64,000 nucleotides of DNA from Sporosarcina sp. ANT_H38. Its GTDB lineage: Bacteria; Bacillota; Bacilli; Bacillales_A; Planococcaceae. Where the stretch lies: the NCBI RefSeq assembly GCF_008369195.1, contig NZ_VOBC01000004.1, forward strand, positions 329,998 to 393,997. The letters run 5' to 3'. The position numbers were made by a program, and so were the translations under genes. Every line of letters starts with the position of its first letter. Position 1 is the stretch's first letter. Shown one piece after another: positions 53,961 to 61,838 of the stretch. Below the pieces are notes generated by a model, which worked only from the letters and a program-made list of their open reading frames with translations, did not search any database and was not told the origin of the DNA.

Positions 53961-54071
53961 ATGACAGTAATTCTGATTATAGGTGTGTGCTTTGCATTCC
54001 TATCTGCAATTTTCACAGGTGGATACGATGATAAACCCGGCAAGGTTAAGATACCTGGTCAAAGAAAATAA
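53961..54071 (+). CDS. 36-aa membrane peptide with strong ribosome site
   Basis: An ATG at 53961 after AGGAGGT (7-nt gap) opens 37 codons: one hydrophobic helix 'MTVILIIGVCFAFLSAIF' and a polar basic tail 'GGYDDKPGKVKIPGQRK'. A terminator follows 10 nt after the stop. The ribosome site, single-helix layout and terminator argue that it is real. It lies between two minus-strand genes as a free-standing unit. The function is unknown; small membrane modulators and short stress peptides share this layout. Confidence 0.65.
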   Translation: MTVILIIGVCFAFLSAIFTGGYDDKPGKVKIPGQRK

Positions 54072-54081
54072 TAACAAGTAA

Positions 54082-54113
54082 ACGGGACATGCCTTCTGGC
54101 TGTCCCGTTCTTT
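54082..54113. terminator. Terminator between the 36-aa gene and trmL
   Basis: ACGGGACA and TGTCCCGT, extended by TGCC/GGC, form a hairpin followed by TCTTTT on the plus strand. It also borders the end of trmL. Confidence 0.65.
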
Positions 54114-54586
54114 TAATTTATTCCCGGATAGGATTGCTGTCTGAGCGCTTCATATATAAGAATAGCGGCAGTGTTCGACAAATTAAGTGACCGTATGTTT
54201 TCGTTCATTGGGATTCTCAAACACCGTTCTTTATTCTCTTGTAAAACGTCATCAGGGAGACCGGTCGTCTCTTTACCAAAGACGAAAAATATATCCGTAG
54301 AAACATCAGAATAATCGAATGCTGTATGAGTCCTTTCACCATGCTTCGTTAAAAAGTAAAATACCGCTTCAGGATTCGCCGCAAATAGCTCTCGAATTCC
54401 TTCATGATAGGTAATGTCAACATGCTCCCAGTAATCGAGCCCCGCACGTTTCAACATCTTGTCATCCGTCGAAAACCCAAGTGGTTTCACAAGATGAAGT
54501 TTCGTTCCTGTTCCTGCGCATGTTCGCGCAATGTTCCCTGTATTTGCTGGGATTTGTGGTTCAAATAACGCTACATGTATGGCCAT
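54113..54586 (-). CDS. trmL: tRNA (cytidine/uridine-34 2'-O)-methyltransferase TrmL
   Basis: A 157-residue SPOUT methyltransferase that modifies the wobble position of certain leucine tRNAs. The knot motifs are 'IPANTGNIARTCAGTG' near residue 11, 'FFVFGKETTGLPDDVL' near residue 98 and 'IPMNENIRSLNLSNTAAILI' near residue 128. Length matches the family. It follows queG by 17 nt on the same strand, the neighbourhood queG (YhbA)-trmL (CspR) known in Bacillus. Both are anticodon-loop tRNA modification enzymes. Confidence 0.95.
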   Translation of the reverse strand: MAIHVALFEPQIPANTGNIARTCAGTGTKLHLVKPLGFSTDDKMLKRAGLDYWEHVDITYHEGIRELFAANPEAVFYFLTKHGERTHTAFDYSDVSTDIFFVFGKETTGLPDDVLQENKERCLRIPMNENIRSLNLSNTAAILIYEALRQQSYPGIN

Positions 54587-54603
54587 CTCAATGATTCCTC
54601 CAA

Positions 54604-55743
54604 TTAAACTTTTTCTTTCCAGTTATCCGATGCCTTTGTTAATTCAGCACGTACCTCCGGATCTTCCTCTATCACTAACGCTTCCATAATAGCTATATAG
54701 CCTTCTTCCAAACCGATTCGACTAAGTGCCCATGCAATCGTACCACGAATGACAGGCCTAGGATCGTTTTTTAACATGCTGATCAATTCAGGTACAGCAG
54801 ACTCATCCTTGAAATGTGCGAGTGCAATAATTGCATTTCGCTGAATCGGATTTTTTCCGCGCCATGATCCTGATACATGTCCAAATATCTCTTTGAATTC
54901 GCGATTTGACAACCTAAGAATCGGTTGAAGAAGCGGCTTAGCCAATTCAGGTTCCGGTTGGAAAGCTTGCTGATGCAAATTATGCTTTCCTTTATTTTTA
55001 GGGCACACCGTTTGACATGTATCGCACCCGTATACCCGATTACCAAACTCCGTACGAAATTCTTCTGGGATTGGCATTTTCGACTGTGTTAGAAAAGCAA
55101 TACAACGCTGCGCATTTAATTGCCCTCCTTGTATCAAAGCCCCTGTTGGACATACGTCAAGACAAAGTGTGCAATCCCCACATTCATCCTCCATGGGAAC
55201 ATCTGGAGCAAATGGGATATTAGTAATCATTTCACCGAGGTAAACATACGAACCGAATTCTGGCGTAATGATTGAACAGTTTTTTGCCGACCAACCGATG
55301 CCTGCCCGTTCTGCAACAGCGCGGTCTACAAGCTCCCCCGTATCGACCATTGAGCGAACTTTTGCCGCAGGTGCATGTTCCAGTATAAATTCTTCAAGCA
55401 GTCTCAGTTTCTCACGAAGGACCGTATGATAATCTGTTCCCCAGGATGCACGACAAAAAATCCCCCGCCGCTCACCTTTTTTCCCCCTAGGAGAATCTGC
55501 CATTTTGGACGGATAGGCTACAGCAATTGCAATAATACTTTCCGCTTGATCAAGCAATAAGGCAGGTTCTGTCCGTTTATCTAAATCTTTTTCTTCGAAA
55601 CCCGACTGATAGCCAAGTTCTTGCTGCCGCTTTAAGCGGTTTTTCAACTCACGAAATGGCGCAGCTGTTGTAAAACCAATTTTGTCGATGCCGATTGACT
55701 CCGCATAGTTCCTCACTGACTGTTGCAATTGAACAGCATTCAC
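54604..55743 (-). CDS. queG: Epoxyqueuosine reductase QueG
   Basis: A 379-residue cobalamin-dependent iron-sulfur enzyme for the last step of queuosine synthesis. Two 4Fe-4S sites are visible: 'CGDCTLCLDVCPTGA' near residue 188 and 'CDTCQTVCP' near residue 240. After residue 290 are HEAT-like repeats ('SAVPELISMLKNDPRPVIRG'). The start is GTG with GGAGGCGAT upstream. It is the first gene of a two-gene unit with trmL. The queuosine target tRNAs Asn, Tyr, His and Asp all appear in the tRNA cluster at the end of this window. Confidence 0.95.
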   Translation of the reverse strand: MNAVQLQQSVRNYAESIGIDKIGFTTAAPFRELKNRLKRQQELGYQSGFEEKDLDKRTEPALLLDQAESIIAIAVAYPSKMADSPRGKKGERRGIFCRASWGTDYHTVLREKLRLLEEFILEHAPAAKVRSMVDTGELVDRAVAERAGIGWSAKNCSIITPEFGSYVYLGEMITNIPFAPDVPMEDECGDCTLCLDVCPTGALIQGGQLNAQRCIAFLTQSKMPIPEEFRTEFGNRVYGCDTCQTVCPKNKGKHNLHQQAFQPEPELAKPLLQPILRLSNREFKEIFGHVSGSWRGKNPIQRNAIIALAHFKDESAVPELISMLKNDPRPVIRGTIAWALSRIGLEEGYIAIMEALVIEEDPEVRAELTKASDNWKEKV

Positions 55744-55799
55744 ACTGTATCGCCTCCACTATGCTACTATTGAATTAAACTATATAAAGGGTGAAGTCA

Positions 55800-56492
55800 T
55801 TGATTATCGAAATGGATATGAAGCTGTTAGGTACCATACCCGGATTAAAATTGGGCATTAACCATTATACCAAAATTACAGTGTCAGAATCGCCTCAAAT
55901 GCTAAAAGGAAAATTACAATTATTCCAAGAGCAGCTTTTCTTTGAACTGGAGAACAAATCTGTCACCGAATTCCCCGGCATTAACGAATGGCGCACTGTA
56001 TGGAAAGCACTTGGCGCAGACCCTAATCGATACCGTCATTCTACAGAAGCACTTATGCGGCGGATTAAGAAGAACAACTACATCGATCCATTCCACAATG
56101 CTGTCGACTTGAACAACTTCTTTTCCTTACAACACCAAATCCCAATAGGTATTTACGATTTCGAAAAAATTGTCGGCGATGTTTTGGTAACTTCAGGCAT
56201 GGATGAGGATGGATACGAGGGATTGAACGGCCGTTTTAATTCATTACAGAACATTCTACTGCTAAAAGATGATTATAGCCCATTTGGCAGTCCATATGTC
56301 GACTCTATTCGCACCGCCGTAACAGAAGATACGACCGAAGCGTTGCATATCTACTTTTTACGTCCATCCATGGATGCTGCTGAAGCGTTTAAACTGACAA
56401 CAGCATGCGGAAATATGTTCACTAGTCTTAGCGGCGGAGACGTCCGTTCTTATGTTTTGCACGAAGGACAAACTTCTATTACAGTAGACTGA
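55800..56492 (+). CDS. B3/B4 (tRNA synthetase-like) domain protein
   Basis: A 230-residue protein built mostly of a B3/B4 domain, the editing-domain fold of phenylalanyl-tRNA synthetase beta subunit: 'WRTVWKALGADPNRYRHSTE' near residue 62, 'NAVDLNNFFSLQHQIPIGIY' near residue 100, 'FTSLSGG' near the end. Stand-alone B3/B4 proteins may hydrolyse mischarged tRNA or act on other substrates; this is not known. TTG at 55800 follows AAAGGGTG. It is divergent from queG. Confidence 0.82.
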   Translation: MIIEMDMKLLGTIPGLKLGINHYTKITVSESPQMLKGKLQLFQEQLFFELENKSVTEFPGINEWRTVWKALGADPNRYRHSTEALMRRIKKNNYIDPFHNAVDLNNFFSLQHQIPIGIYDFEKIVGDVLVTSGMDEDGYEGLNGRFNSLQNILLLKDDYSPFGSPYVDSIRTAVTEDTTEALHIYFLRPSMDAAEAFKLTTACGNMFTSLSGGDVRSYVLHEGQTSITVD

Positions 56493-56528
56493 CATCGTTT
56501 ATAAATGGTTGAATATGTATATTTAAAA

Positions 56529-56573
56529 AAAGTAGTACAAACCAAGCTCTTGGTTTGTACTACTTCTATTTGT
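56529..56573. terminator. Bidirectional terminator
   Basis: AGTAGTACAAACCAAG and CTTGGTTTGTACTACT form a 16-bp stem with a tiny loop, flanked by A-runs and T-rich sequence, between convergent genes. Confidence 0.85.
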
Positions 56574-56608
56574 ATTTTCTTTTCCTAGCTGTTTTACATC
56601 TTTTAAAA

Positions 56609-57148
56609 TTACTTACGTATTGTATTTAATGCAGTTGTCCATGGGATAACTTGGTCTAACATTTGGTTTACAGAATCTGCTTGCACGGCAGCAGGTTTGA
56701 ATACCGTACCATTTTCGAAGTCAGTAAATAGTGATAATGCTGGATGTACACGAACATGCGCTACAAGCAATTCACTTAAAATACCGCGTAAATGTTCAGT
56801 TGCACGTGCCCCGCCTACTGAACCATATGATACAATACCAGCCGCTTTATTGTTCCACTCGTCACGTAAGTAATCTAAAGCATTTTTTAGTGCGCCTGTG
56901 ATTGAGTGGTTATATTCTTGAACGATGAATACAAATCCGTCGCAACCATTAATACTTGCTGACCAAGCTGCTGCGCCTGATGCATCGCCACCTGGTTCAC
57001 CTAATAGTGGTAATTTGAAGTCTGCGATGTCAATGATTTCGTATGAAGCGTCTCCGCGTTTGTCTGCTAGTTCTTTTACCCATTTCCCTACTTGTGGACT
57101 AACTCGTCCTTCACGTGTACTACCCAAAACAATCCCAATTTTCAACAT
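56609..57148 (-). CDS. NADPH-dependent FMN reductase (azo/quinone-type)
   Basis: A flavodoxin-fold reductase of 179 residues from the internal ATG. The FMN phosphate loop is 'LGSTREGR' near residue 7; 'FVFIVQEYNHSITGALKNAL' lies near residue 74. The last gene of an MhqR-type operon, it likely reduces quinones or azo compounds. The same frame is open from an ATG at 57211 (21 extra residues starting 'MSFIKKLFGSNENVE'), 2 nt after the dioxygenase stop with GAGGT before it. The ATG at 57148 has a perfect AGGAGG 7 nt upstream and matches the family start. Both starts may be used. Confidence 0.85.
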   Translation of the reverse strand: MLKIGIVLGSTREGRVSPQVGKWVKELADKRGDASYEIIDIADFKLPLLGEPGGDASGAAAWSASINGCDGFVFIVQEYNHSITGALKNALDYLRDEWNNKAAGIVSYGSVGGARATEHLRGILSELLVAHVRVHPALSLFTDFENGTVFKPAAVQADSVNQMLDQVIPWTTALNTIRK

Positions 57149-57213
57149 GTCATTTCCTCCTGTTTGCTCTACATTTTCGTTTGATCCGAATAATTTTTTA
57201 ATAAAACTCATTG

Positions 57214-58200
57214 TTATACCTCATATTCTTTTTGAATTTCAATTGTGCTTCTTACTGTATCAAACTGTCGTACTAACTGCTCAATTTGTGTGCGCTTTGG
57301 TTCTAAAAAAGGTGGTAATGATAGTTTTTCGCCAAGTGTTTCATATGGCTCATCACCCATAAATCCTGGTCCATCTGTTGCAAACTCAAATAAAATTTGT
57401 GGTGCAACGCGTACATATAGCGATTCAAAGAAGTGACGATCAACATAACCCGATGTTTGGAATCCAAATTCCTCAAGTCGTTGCGTCCATTCATCTAACA
57501 CTACACGATCCTCTACACGAAAAGCAGCGTGATGAACTGTACCATATCCTTGTCGTGCAATTGGTAATGTCGTATTATGTTCTACAATAATTTGAGAACC
57601 ATTTCCTCCCTCACCCCCTTCAAATAAATGAGAAGTTCCTTCTGAATTAATTTCTTTAAACAGCAAGACTTCTTCTAACATTTGTTTGAAATATGTGAAA
57701 TCCGAAATTCGAACAAAAATTGGGCCTAAACCAGTAATCGCAAACTCTAATGGAATTGGACCTTTTTGCCAAGCTGTACCAGCTGCGACACCTTCATTAA
57801 ATTCATCAGAAATTAGTTGATACTGCTGATCGTCAAAATCTACGAAAGACAGTGTCTTTTTACCAAACTGCTCCTTGATGCCAGTATGCTCAATCTTGAG
57901 TCGGTTAAAACGTTTTACCCAATAATCAAGTGCTACATCAGTCGGTACTCGGAATGACGTTTTGGCAATCTCATTTGTACCATGTATCCCCTTTGGAATG
58001 TTTGGGAAATCAAAGAACGTCATATCGGTTCCAGCACTTCCTTTGTCATCTGCAAAGAAGAGGTGATAGGTTTGTATATCGTCTTGATTGACCGTTTTTT
58101 TAACTAACCGCATACCCAATACATATGTGAAAAACTCGTAGTTCTTTTCTGCACTACTTGTAATAGCTGTTACATGGTGAATTCCTTTTAAATGATTCAT
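57214..58200 (-). CDS. Ring-cleaving dioxygenase, MhqO/MhqE-like
   Basis: A 328-residue glyoxalase-fold extradiol dioxygenase with two vicinal-oxygen-chelate modules. 'GIHHVTAITSSAEKNYEFF' near residue 5 and 'VHHAAFRVED' near residue 220 supply the metal histidines; the Glu is in 'FESLYVRVAPQILFEFATD'. In B. subtilis such genes are controlled by MhqR and protect against catechol and methylhydroquinone. Transcribed after the MarR gene and before the FMN reductase gene. ATG at 58200 has GGGAGAG upstream. Confidence 0.9.
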   Translation of the reverse strand: MNHLKGIHHVTAITSSAEKNYEFFTYVLGMRLVKKTVNQDDIQTYHLFFADDKGSAGTDMTFFDFPNIPKGIHGTNEIAKTSFRVPTDVALDYWVKRFNRLKIEHTGIKEQFGKKTLSFVDFDDQQYQLISDEFNEGVAAGTAWQKGPIPLEFAITGLGPIFVRISDFTYFKQMLEEVLLFKEINSEGTSHLFEGGEGGNGSQIIVEHNTTLPIARQGYGTVHHAAFRVEDRVVLDEWTQRLEEFGFQTSGYVDRHFFESLYVRVAPQILFEFATDGPGFMGDEPYETLGEKLSLPPFLEPKRTQIEQLVRQFDTVRSTIEIQKEYEV

Positions 58201-58245
58201 TATTTCTCTCCCTTTCATTTCTATATAATCACTAATACTCAAATT

Positions 58246-58276
58246 AATAATTCTTCAATTCGAGATATTAATGAAA
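58246..58276 (-). promoter_or_regulatory. MhqR-box-like palindrome before the dioxygenase gene
   Basis: On the minus strand ATATCTCGAATTGAAGAAT resembles half of the B. subtilis MhqR operator (TATCTCGAATTCGAGATA), with the second half degenerate. It lies about 60 bp upstream of the dioxygenase start. Confidence 0.4.
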
Positions 58277-58280
58277 AAAA

Positions 58281-58709
58281 TTATAGTTTTTCTGCATGGT
58301 ATCCAATTTGTTTCAGAAGGTCAATTGTTTTAGTAATATCCTCATCTGTTAACTGTTCAAAAATCTGCTCAATTTTCTTTTGATGCTGAGAGAAATTTTT
58401 ATCCATAAACTCTTTTCCTTCACTCGTCATAACAGCATAAGTTACGCGACGATCATCTGGACACGCTCTACGAAAAATATAGTTCTTTTTTTCAAGCTTA
58501 TCTACGACATAAGTAATACTACTACTTGAAATAAGAATCTTTTTTCCAATAATTTGTATTGGCTGTTCCCCTTTATGGTACAACAATTCTAGAACAGCGA
58601 ATTCGGTTTGATTTAATCCGAATGTGGCTACACTTTTTTTATTAACTTCCTGAATCGATTGGGAAGCACGAAGTAAAACTGTAAATGCTTTTAACTTATT
58701 ATTTTCCAT
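58281..58709 (-). CDS. mhqR: MarR-family repressor MhqR-like
   Basis: A 142-residue MarR regulator. The winged helix covers residues 32-100 ('FAVLELLYHKGEQPIQIIGK', 'SSSSITYVVDKLEKKNYI', 'DDRRVTYAVMTSEG'). It is similar in wording to B. subtilis MhqR (YkvE), the repressor of quinone-detoxifying dioxygenases and reductases, and heads an operon of just those activities. Its promoter is overlapped downstream by a partial MhqR-like palindrome, so it is probably autoregulated. Confidence 0.82.
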   Translation of the reverse strand: MENNKLKAFTVLLRASQSIQEVNKKSVATFGLNQTEFAVLELLYHKGEQPIQIIGKKILISSSSITYVVDKLEKKNYIFRRACPDDRRVTYAVMTSEGKEFMDKNFSQHQKKIEQIFEQLTDEDITKTIDLLKQIGYHAEKL

Positions 58710-58743
58710 TCCTATTCCTCCCTTCCACTTTATCTCGGATTGA

Positions 58744-58792
58744 CATATCTTTAATTTGAAATAAATTTACCATGTACTTCGTTACTTGTCAA
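58744..58792 (-). promoter_or_regulatory. Promoter and operator of the mhqR operon
   Basis: TTGACA (58787-58792), 17 bp, TAAATT (58764-58769) on the minus strand. Immediately downstream is TATTTCAAATTAAAGATA (58745-58762), an imperfect dyad that resembles the MhqR box. Confidence 0.6.
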
Positions 58793-58859
58793 TCGTTTTA
58801 GATTTTTCAAGAATCTAGGAAGATAAAATCATATACGTCTCATGACTTTTGTTTCCGTT

Positions 58860-59030
58860 TTAAACAATACCAAACCAAGTGTAAAGGGCAATAATCACAA
58901 ATACGGTTACTGTTTTAATGATGGTAATCACAAATATGTCACCATAAGATTGTTTGTGTGTTAAGCCTGTAACAGCTAGTAAGGTAATAACGGCTCCGTT
59001 ATAAGGAAGTGTATCGTAATACTCTTTGCA
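58860..59030 (-). pseudogene. 3' fragment of a GntP-family permease
   Basis: On the minus strand the frame ending at TAA 58860 reads 'DTLPYNGAVITLLAVTGL', 'THKQSYGDIFVITIIKTVTV', the usual C-terminal end of gluconate/GntP-type permeases. Only about 50 residues remain. The fragment stops at 59030, where the family B repeat begins, so the upstream part of the gene was lost at this junction. Confidence 0.75.
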
Positions 59031-59036
59031 CCTATA

Positions 59037-59345
59037 GCGGCACTTTGAAAGAATAGATGGCTTCTTACCTGGAGAAAAGCCGCCAAAGATGCAATTTTGG
59101 CGGCTGATGCTCTCTCTATGATTTTTTCTTATTTACTTTAAAGATGTGTCAGTTTCTAATAGGCAACACAAGCTTAGATGCATAATTTTTACTAAAAGTA
59201 AGCAAGGAACACATTGTACAAGATTGCCCGAAATTATATCTTCGGGCAATCACACTCTCAATAGAATATCATCTATTCTTTTCTTCCAAAACAACTGCAT
59301 TTTTCACTTGAACATTGTAGGGACGCGACAGACAAAGGCAATTGC
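59037..59345 (-). repeat. Inverted copy of complementary-loop repeat (family B)
   Basis: Aligns on the minus strand with 46435-46700 over about 270 bp. Hairpin 1 (59222-59251) has stem GATTGCCCGAA/TTCGGGCAATC with an 8-nt loop. Hairpin 2 (59079-59104) has the same stem as in the first copy. A G-C pair of hairpin 1 in copy one is T-A here, so both sides changed together. The third and fourth hairpins are absent. Confidence 0.8.
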
Positions 59346-59379
59346 AATGGAAAACTCGAAATAGTATCGCCGGATTCCC

Positions 59380-59428
59380 TCTATGAAAATCGTTTCTTTC
59401 TCTTCGGCGGTAAGGAGCGATTTTTTTA
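59380..59428 (+). terminator. Hairpin after the anti-sigma gene
   Basis: AAAATCG and CGATTTTTTT pair around a loop that has a TTCTTT/AAGGAG half. The T-run is on the plus strand, so it stops reading toward the anti-sigma gene and perhaps also acts on the minus strand. Confidence 0.4.
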
Positions 59429-59430
59429 GT

Positions 59431-60345
59431 TCAATTTTTGAATGGCTGTGTTTTCTCACCATCAATTAGTAATGTCCATGTTCCTTGCTCTGGAAATTTC
59501 AAATCCCCTTGATATTGATATATAAACGAACCTGCTACAGTAGCTTTTCCATTCTGAATAAAAACATGTTCCGAAATAATGTTCCCTTTCTTACTAAGCA
59601 CCTTAACTTCTATTTCCTTCCCACTTTCCTTCGAACTTTCAATATAGATTTCAGTTTTCTCATCTACTTTAAGTTCCATTGGATGATTAATCAAAGTATA
59701 ATTTTCAGTCTTAGGAAATGCGGGAAGGACTTCAATTACGAATTCCTCAAATAATTTATCATCCACATAGAAGGATAATTGCCAGTCTCCCTCTGTAGGG
59801 ATTGTTTCGAAACTCGTCACTATCTGTTGGATATTTTCGTCAAATAGAAAACCGTCGAAAGTCCCTTTAGAAATCACGATTTCTTCATTGTAAGTGTTCT
59901 TTGCTTCTACCCTATAATTTCTTCCTGCGAGTTCTGATGAATCCCCCCAAAAGTAGAGCATCATTTTAGCTCCTCTTCTCGCATCTTTGGCTACAAATTG
60001 CTCGTTAAATAACATCCCCACCTTATCTTCAATTCCAGTCACTTCTTGATTATTATGTGGTAGGTTAAAGATTTTGGCTTGTTGTGTAGTCAATTCTACT
60101 TGAGGCCGAAACGACTGCCTTAACTCACTAAACCAATTATTCCTTTCACTGTCACTTGATAGGACAAGGGCGAATACTGTTGCACATATCAAAGTTAGTG
60201 CAATGAAAGGTTTAACAAAGTCTATCCTCATTTTAGGCTTGATTTCCCTTTTCAAAGCTAGGCTGATGTTTTCCTTCTGTTCCTCATTCAATGTGTATTT
60301 AGGAAGTTTTTTCAGATTTTCTTGTAAGTTCTCCATTCTCTTCAT
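59431..60345 (-). CDS. Putative anti-sigma factor
   Basis: A 304-residue protein with a short cytoplasmic N-terminus (1-43), one membrane helix (residues about 44-62, 'FVKPFIALTLICATVFALVL') and a large extracytoplasmic region of beta-strand-like sequence (100-304). The gene overlaps the end of the ECF sigma gene by 47 nt, the usual sigma/anti-sigma arrangement. There is no zinc-type H-x3-C-x2-C motif. GGGGGG lies 8 nt before the ATG. The signal it senses is unknown. Confidence 0.75.
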   Translation of the reverse strand: MKRMENLQENLKKLPKYTLNEEQKENISLALKREIKPKMRIDFVKPFIALTLICATVFALVLSSDSERNNWFSELRQSFRPQVELTTQQAKIFNLPHNNQEVTGIEDKVGMLFNEQFVAKDARRGAKMMLYFWGDSSELAGRNYRVEAKNTYNEEIVISKGTFDGFLFDENIQQIVTSFETIPTEGDWQLSFYVDDKLFEEFVIEVLPAFPKTENYTLINHPMELKVDEKTEIYIESSKESGKEIEVKVLSKKGNIISEHVFIQNGKATVAGSFIYQYQGDLKFPEQGTWTLLIDGEKTQPFKN

Positions 60346-60844
60346 AAGGAAATCCCCCCTCTACAAGAATCTCTCTTAGCTGCTTTAATGCTCGATGAAA
60401 CATGACATTCACATGATTCACATTACTTTTCATTACTTCGCTCACTTCTTTAGCTGTTAACTCCAAAATGCCTCTCAGGATAACTACTTCTTTATATTGT
60501 GGAGAAAGTTGATGGATTGCTTTATATAATTGATGAATCTCTTGATTAAGGATAGTTTGTTCTTCCAATTCATTTGAATATTTTGGCTCGCGGAGAACTA
60601 AGTGCTTGATCTTCTCCCATACTTTCCTTCTCCGGTAACCATCAACAACCTTATTTCTTGCAATAGAAATCAACCACGTTTTCGGATGAGATTGACCTCT
60701 GAACCCTGACATTTTTTTCATAGCAATCATAAAGGTTTCTTGTACAAGATCCTCGACGTCCATCGAGCCTATATAGTAAGTAAGGAAGCTTGTGATATCC
60801 CTTTCGTACAGTTGAAACCACTCCTCGATTTTATGGTTCGTCAC
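60299..60844 (-). CDS. ECF-type RNA polymerase sigma factor
   Basis: A 181-residue sigma factor. Region 2 is at residues 15-80 ('DVEDLVQETFMIAMKKMSGF' is 2.2, 'HPKTWLISIARNKVVDGYRR' is 2.3-2.4) and region 4 at 108-165 ('LSPQYKEVVILRGILELTAK' then 'EVSEVMKSNVNHVNVMFHRA'). It resembles SigX/SigV-type sigma factors. The promoter upstream has TGTAAT-N16-CGTC, which this class uses, so autoregulation is probable. GTG start with AAAGGGGGG before it. Confidence 0.9.
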   Translation of the reverse strand: MTNHKIEEWFQLYERDITSFLTYYIGSMDVEDLVQETFMIAMKKMSGFRGQSHPKTWLISIARNKVVDGYRRRKVWEKIKHLVLREPKYSNELEEQTILNQEIHQLYKAIHQLSPQYKEVVILRGILELTAKEVSEVMKSNVNHVNVMFHRALKQLREILVEGGFPYEENGELTRKSEKTS

Positions 60845-60869
60845 ACGATTTCCCCCCCTTTGTTTATTA

Positions 60870-60895
60870 GACGATTCACTATGTAAAATATTACA
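60870..60895 (-). promoter_or_regulatory. ECF-type promoter upstream of the sigma gene
   Basis: On the minus strand TGTAAT (60890-60895), a 16-bp gap and CGTC (60870-60873). B. subtilis SigX-type promoters have TGTAAC and CGTC elements with a similar gap. It lies 25 bp before the GTG. Confidence 0.6.
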
Positions 60896-60960
60896 GATAA
60901 CTAAGAAGAGATATTACTTCAAGGTACAGTAAAAGAACTTCACCAATTTCTTCTCCTCCC

Positions 60961-61010
60961 AAAAAAACTCCTTTTACCAACTTAAAAGAAGTTTTGGTAA
61001 AAAGAGTTCT
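60961..61010 (-). terminator. Terminator of the SRPBCC gene
   Basis: On the minus strand AACTCTTTTTACCAAAACTT pairs with AAGTTGGTAAAAGGAGTT and is followed by TTTTT. A lone family C end (TTTCAACTTATATAGTAG) lies next to it at 61013-61031. Confidence 0.7.
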
Positions 61011-61081
61011 TGATTTCAACTTATATAGTAGATACATTCAATACTTATTTATTAAGTCAACTTTTCTTGACGAAACACTCG

Positions 61082-61534
61082 TTACTCATTTTCTGCAATA
61101 TGTCTCAAGGCCCGTGCCCGACTCATGATGAAATTCCTCATATAACTTTCCAAAAACAACTTATCCGCAATAACACCAATCAATCCATATGGTGATGTAT
61201 ATTGAAATCTGTCAATCATTAAAGTGCCATTATCCATCTCAATAAACTCATGAATATGGTGAAAAGAGTGGAATGCCCCTTTCACCATTATGTCTTCAAA
61301 CTTATACGGTCTATCCATCACCGTTACTTTTGCAGTCAGTCGTTGTCTTATACCGAAATGGACGGCCTCCCATGTAACAACATCCCCGGCCAGTAATAAA
61401 CCTGTTGTAATCCCACCGACAGCCTTCTCTTTCGTCCCCTCTGTCGTACGTGTATGAACATCCACATCTCGTGCAAGATCAAAGCAACGTTCTACCGAGG
61501 CTTGAACAAACTCCTGGTGTTCAATTATTGGCAT
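61082..61534 (-). CDS. SRPBCC-family ligand-binding protein
   Basis: A 150-residue START/SRPBCC-fold protein: 'MPIIEHQEFVQASVERCFDL' at the N-terminus, 'GDVVTWEAVHFGIRQRLTAK' in the middle and 'LFLESYMRNFIMSRARALRH' as the last long helix. The fold binds hydrophobic ligands; some members act as cyclases or antitoxin-like proteins. The ligand is unknown. It is monocistronic, with a terminator at 60961. The ATG lies after GGGGGAACC. Confidence 0.82.
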   Translation of the reverse strand: MPIIEHQEFVQASVERCFDLARDVDVHTRTTEGTKEKAVGGITTGLLLAGDVVTWEAVHFGIRQRLTAKVTVMDRPYKFEDIMVKGAFHSFHHIHEFIEMDNGTLMIDRFQYTSPYGLIGVIADKLFLESYMRNFIMSRARALRHIAENE

Positions 61535-61567
61535 ATCGGTTCCCCCGTTCTCTAGTCTTTTATCTAA

Positions 61568-61669
61568 ACATGTGTTGAAGAAAAGAATTGAATTGCATTG
61601 AATACACTACGGTGCTATGGATAGCCATCGTAAGGCCCCTTCGCTCAATTAATTCAACTTATATAGTAG
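61568..61669. repeat. Family C repeat copy (short)
   Basis: Begins 'CATGTGTTGAAGAAAAG', has 'TTGCATTGAATACACTACGG' and 'AAGGCCCCTTCGCT' and ends 'TTCAACTTATATAGTAG'. It lacks the central hairpin. It lies just beyond the tRNA array. Confidence 0.6.
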
Positions 61670-61679
61670 AAATTAAATA

Positions 61680-61710
61680 AAAAAAAACACAACCGAAGTT
61701 GTGTTTTTTC
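61680..61710 (-). terminator. Terminator of the rRNA-tRNA operon
   Basis: AAAAAACACAAC and GTTGTGTTTTTT pair around CGAA; on the minus strand it follows tRNA-Leu. Confidence 0.85.
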
Positions 61711-61716
61711 ATCTGA

Positions 61717-61797
61717 TACCCGAGGCCGGACTTGAACCGGCACGCCTTACGGCATCGCATTTTGAGTGCGACGTGTCTGCCATTCCACCACTCGGGC
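61717..61797 (-). tRNA. tRNA-Leu (CAA)
   Basis: Long variable arm, anticodon loop CTCAAAA with CAA; GTTCAAGTC T-loop. The 3' CCA is not encoded. Confidence 0.93.
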
Positions 61798-61838
61798 ATA
61801 CTAATATTCATTTCACCAACAATGATACATAAGAAAAT

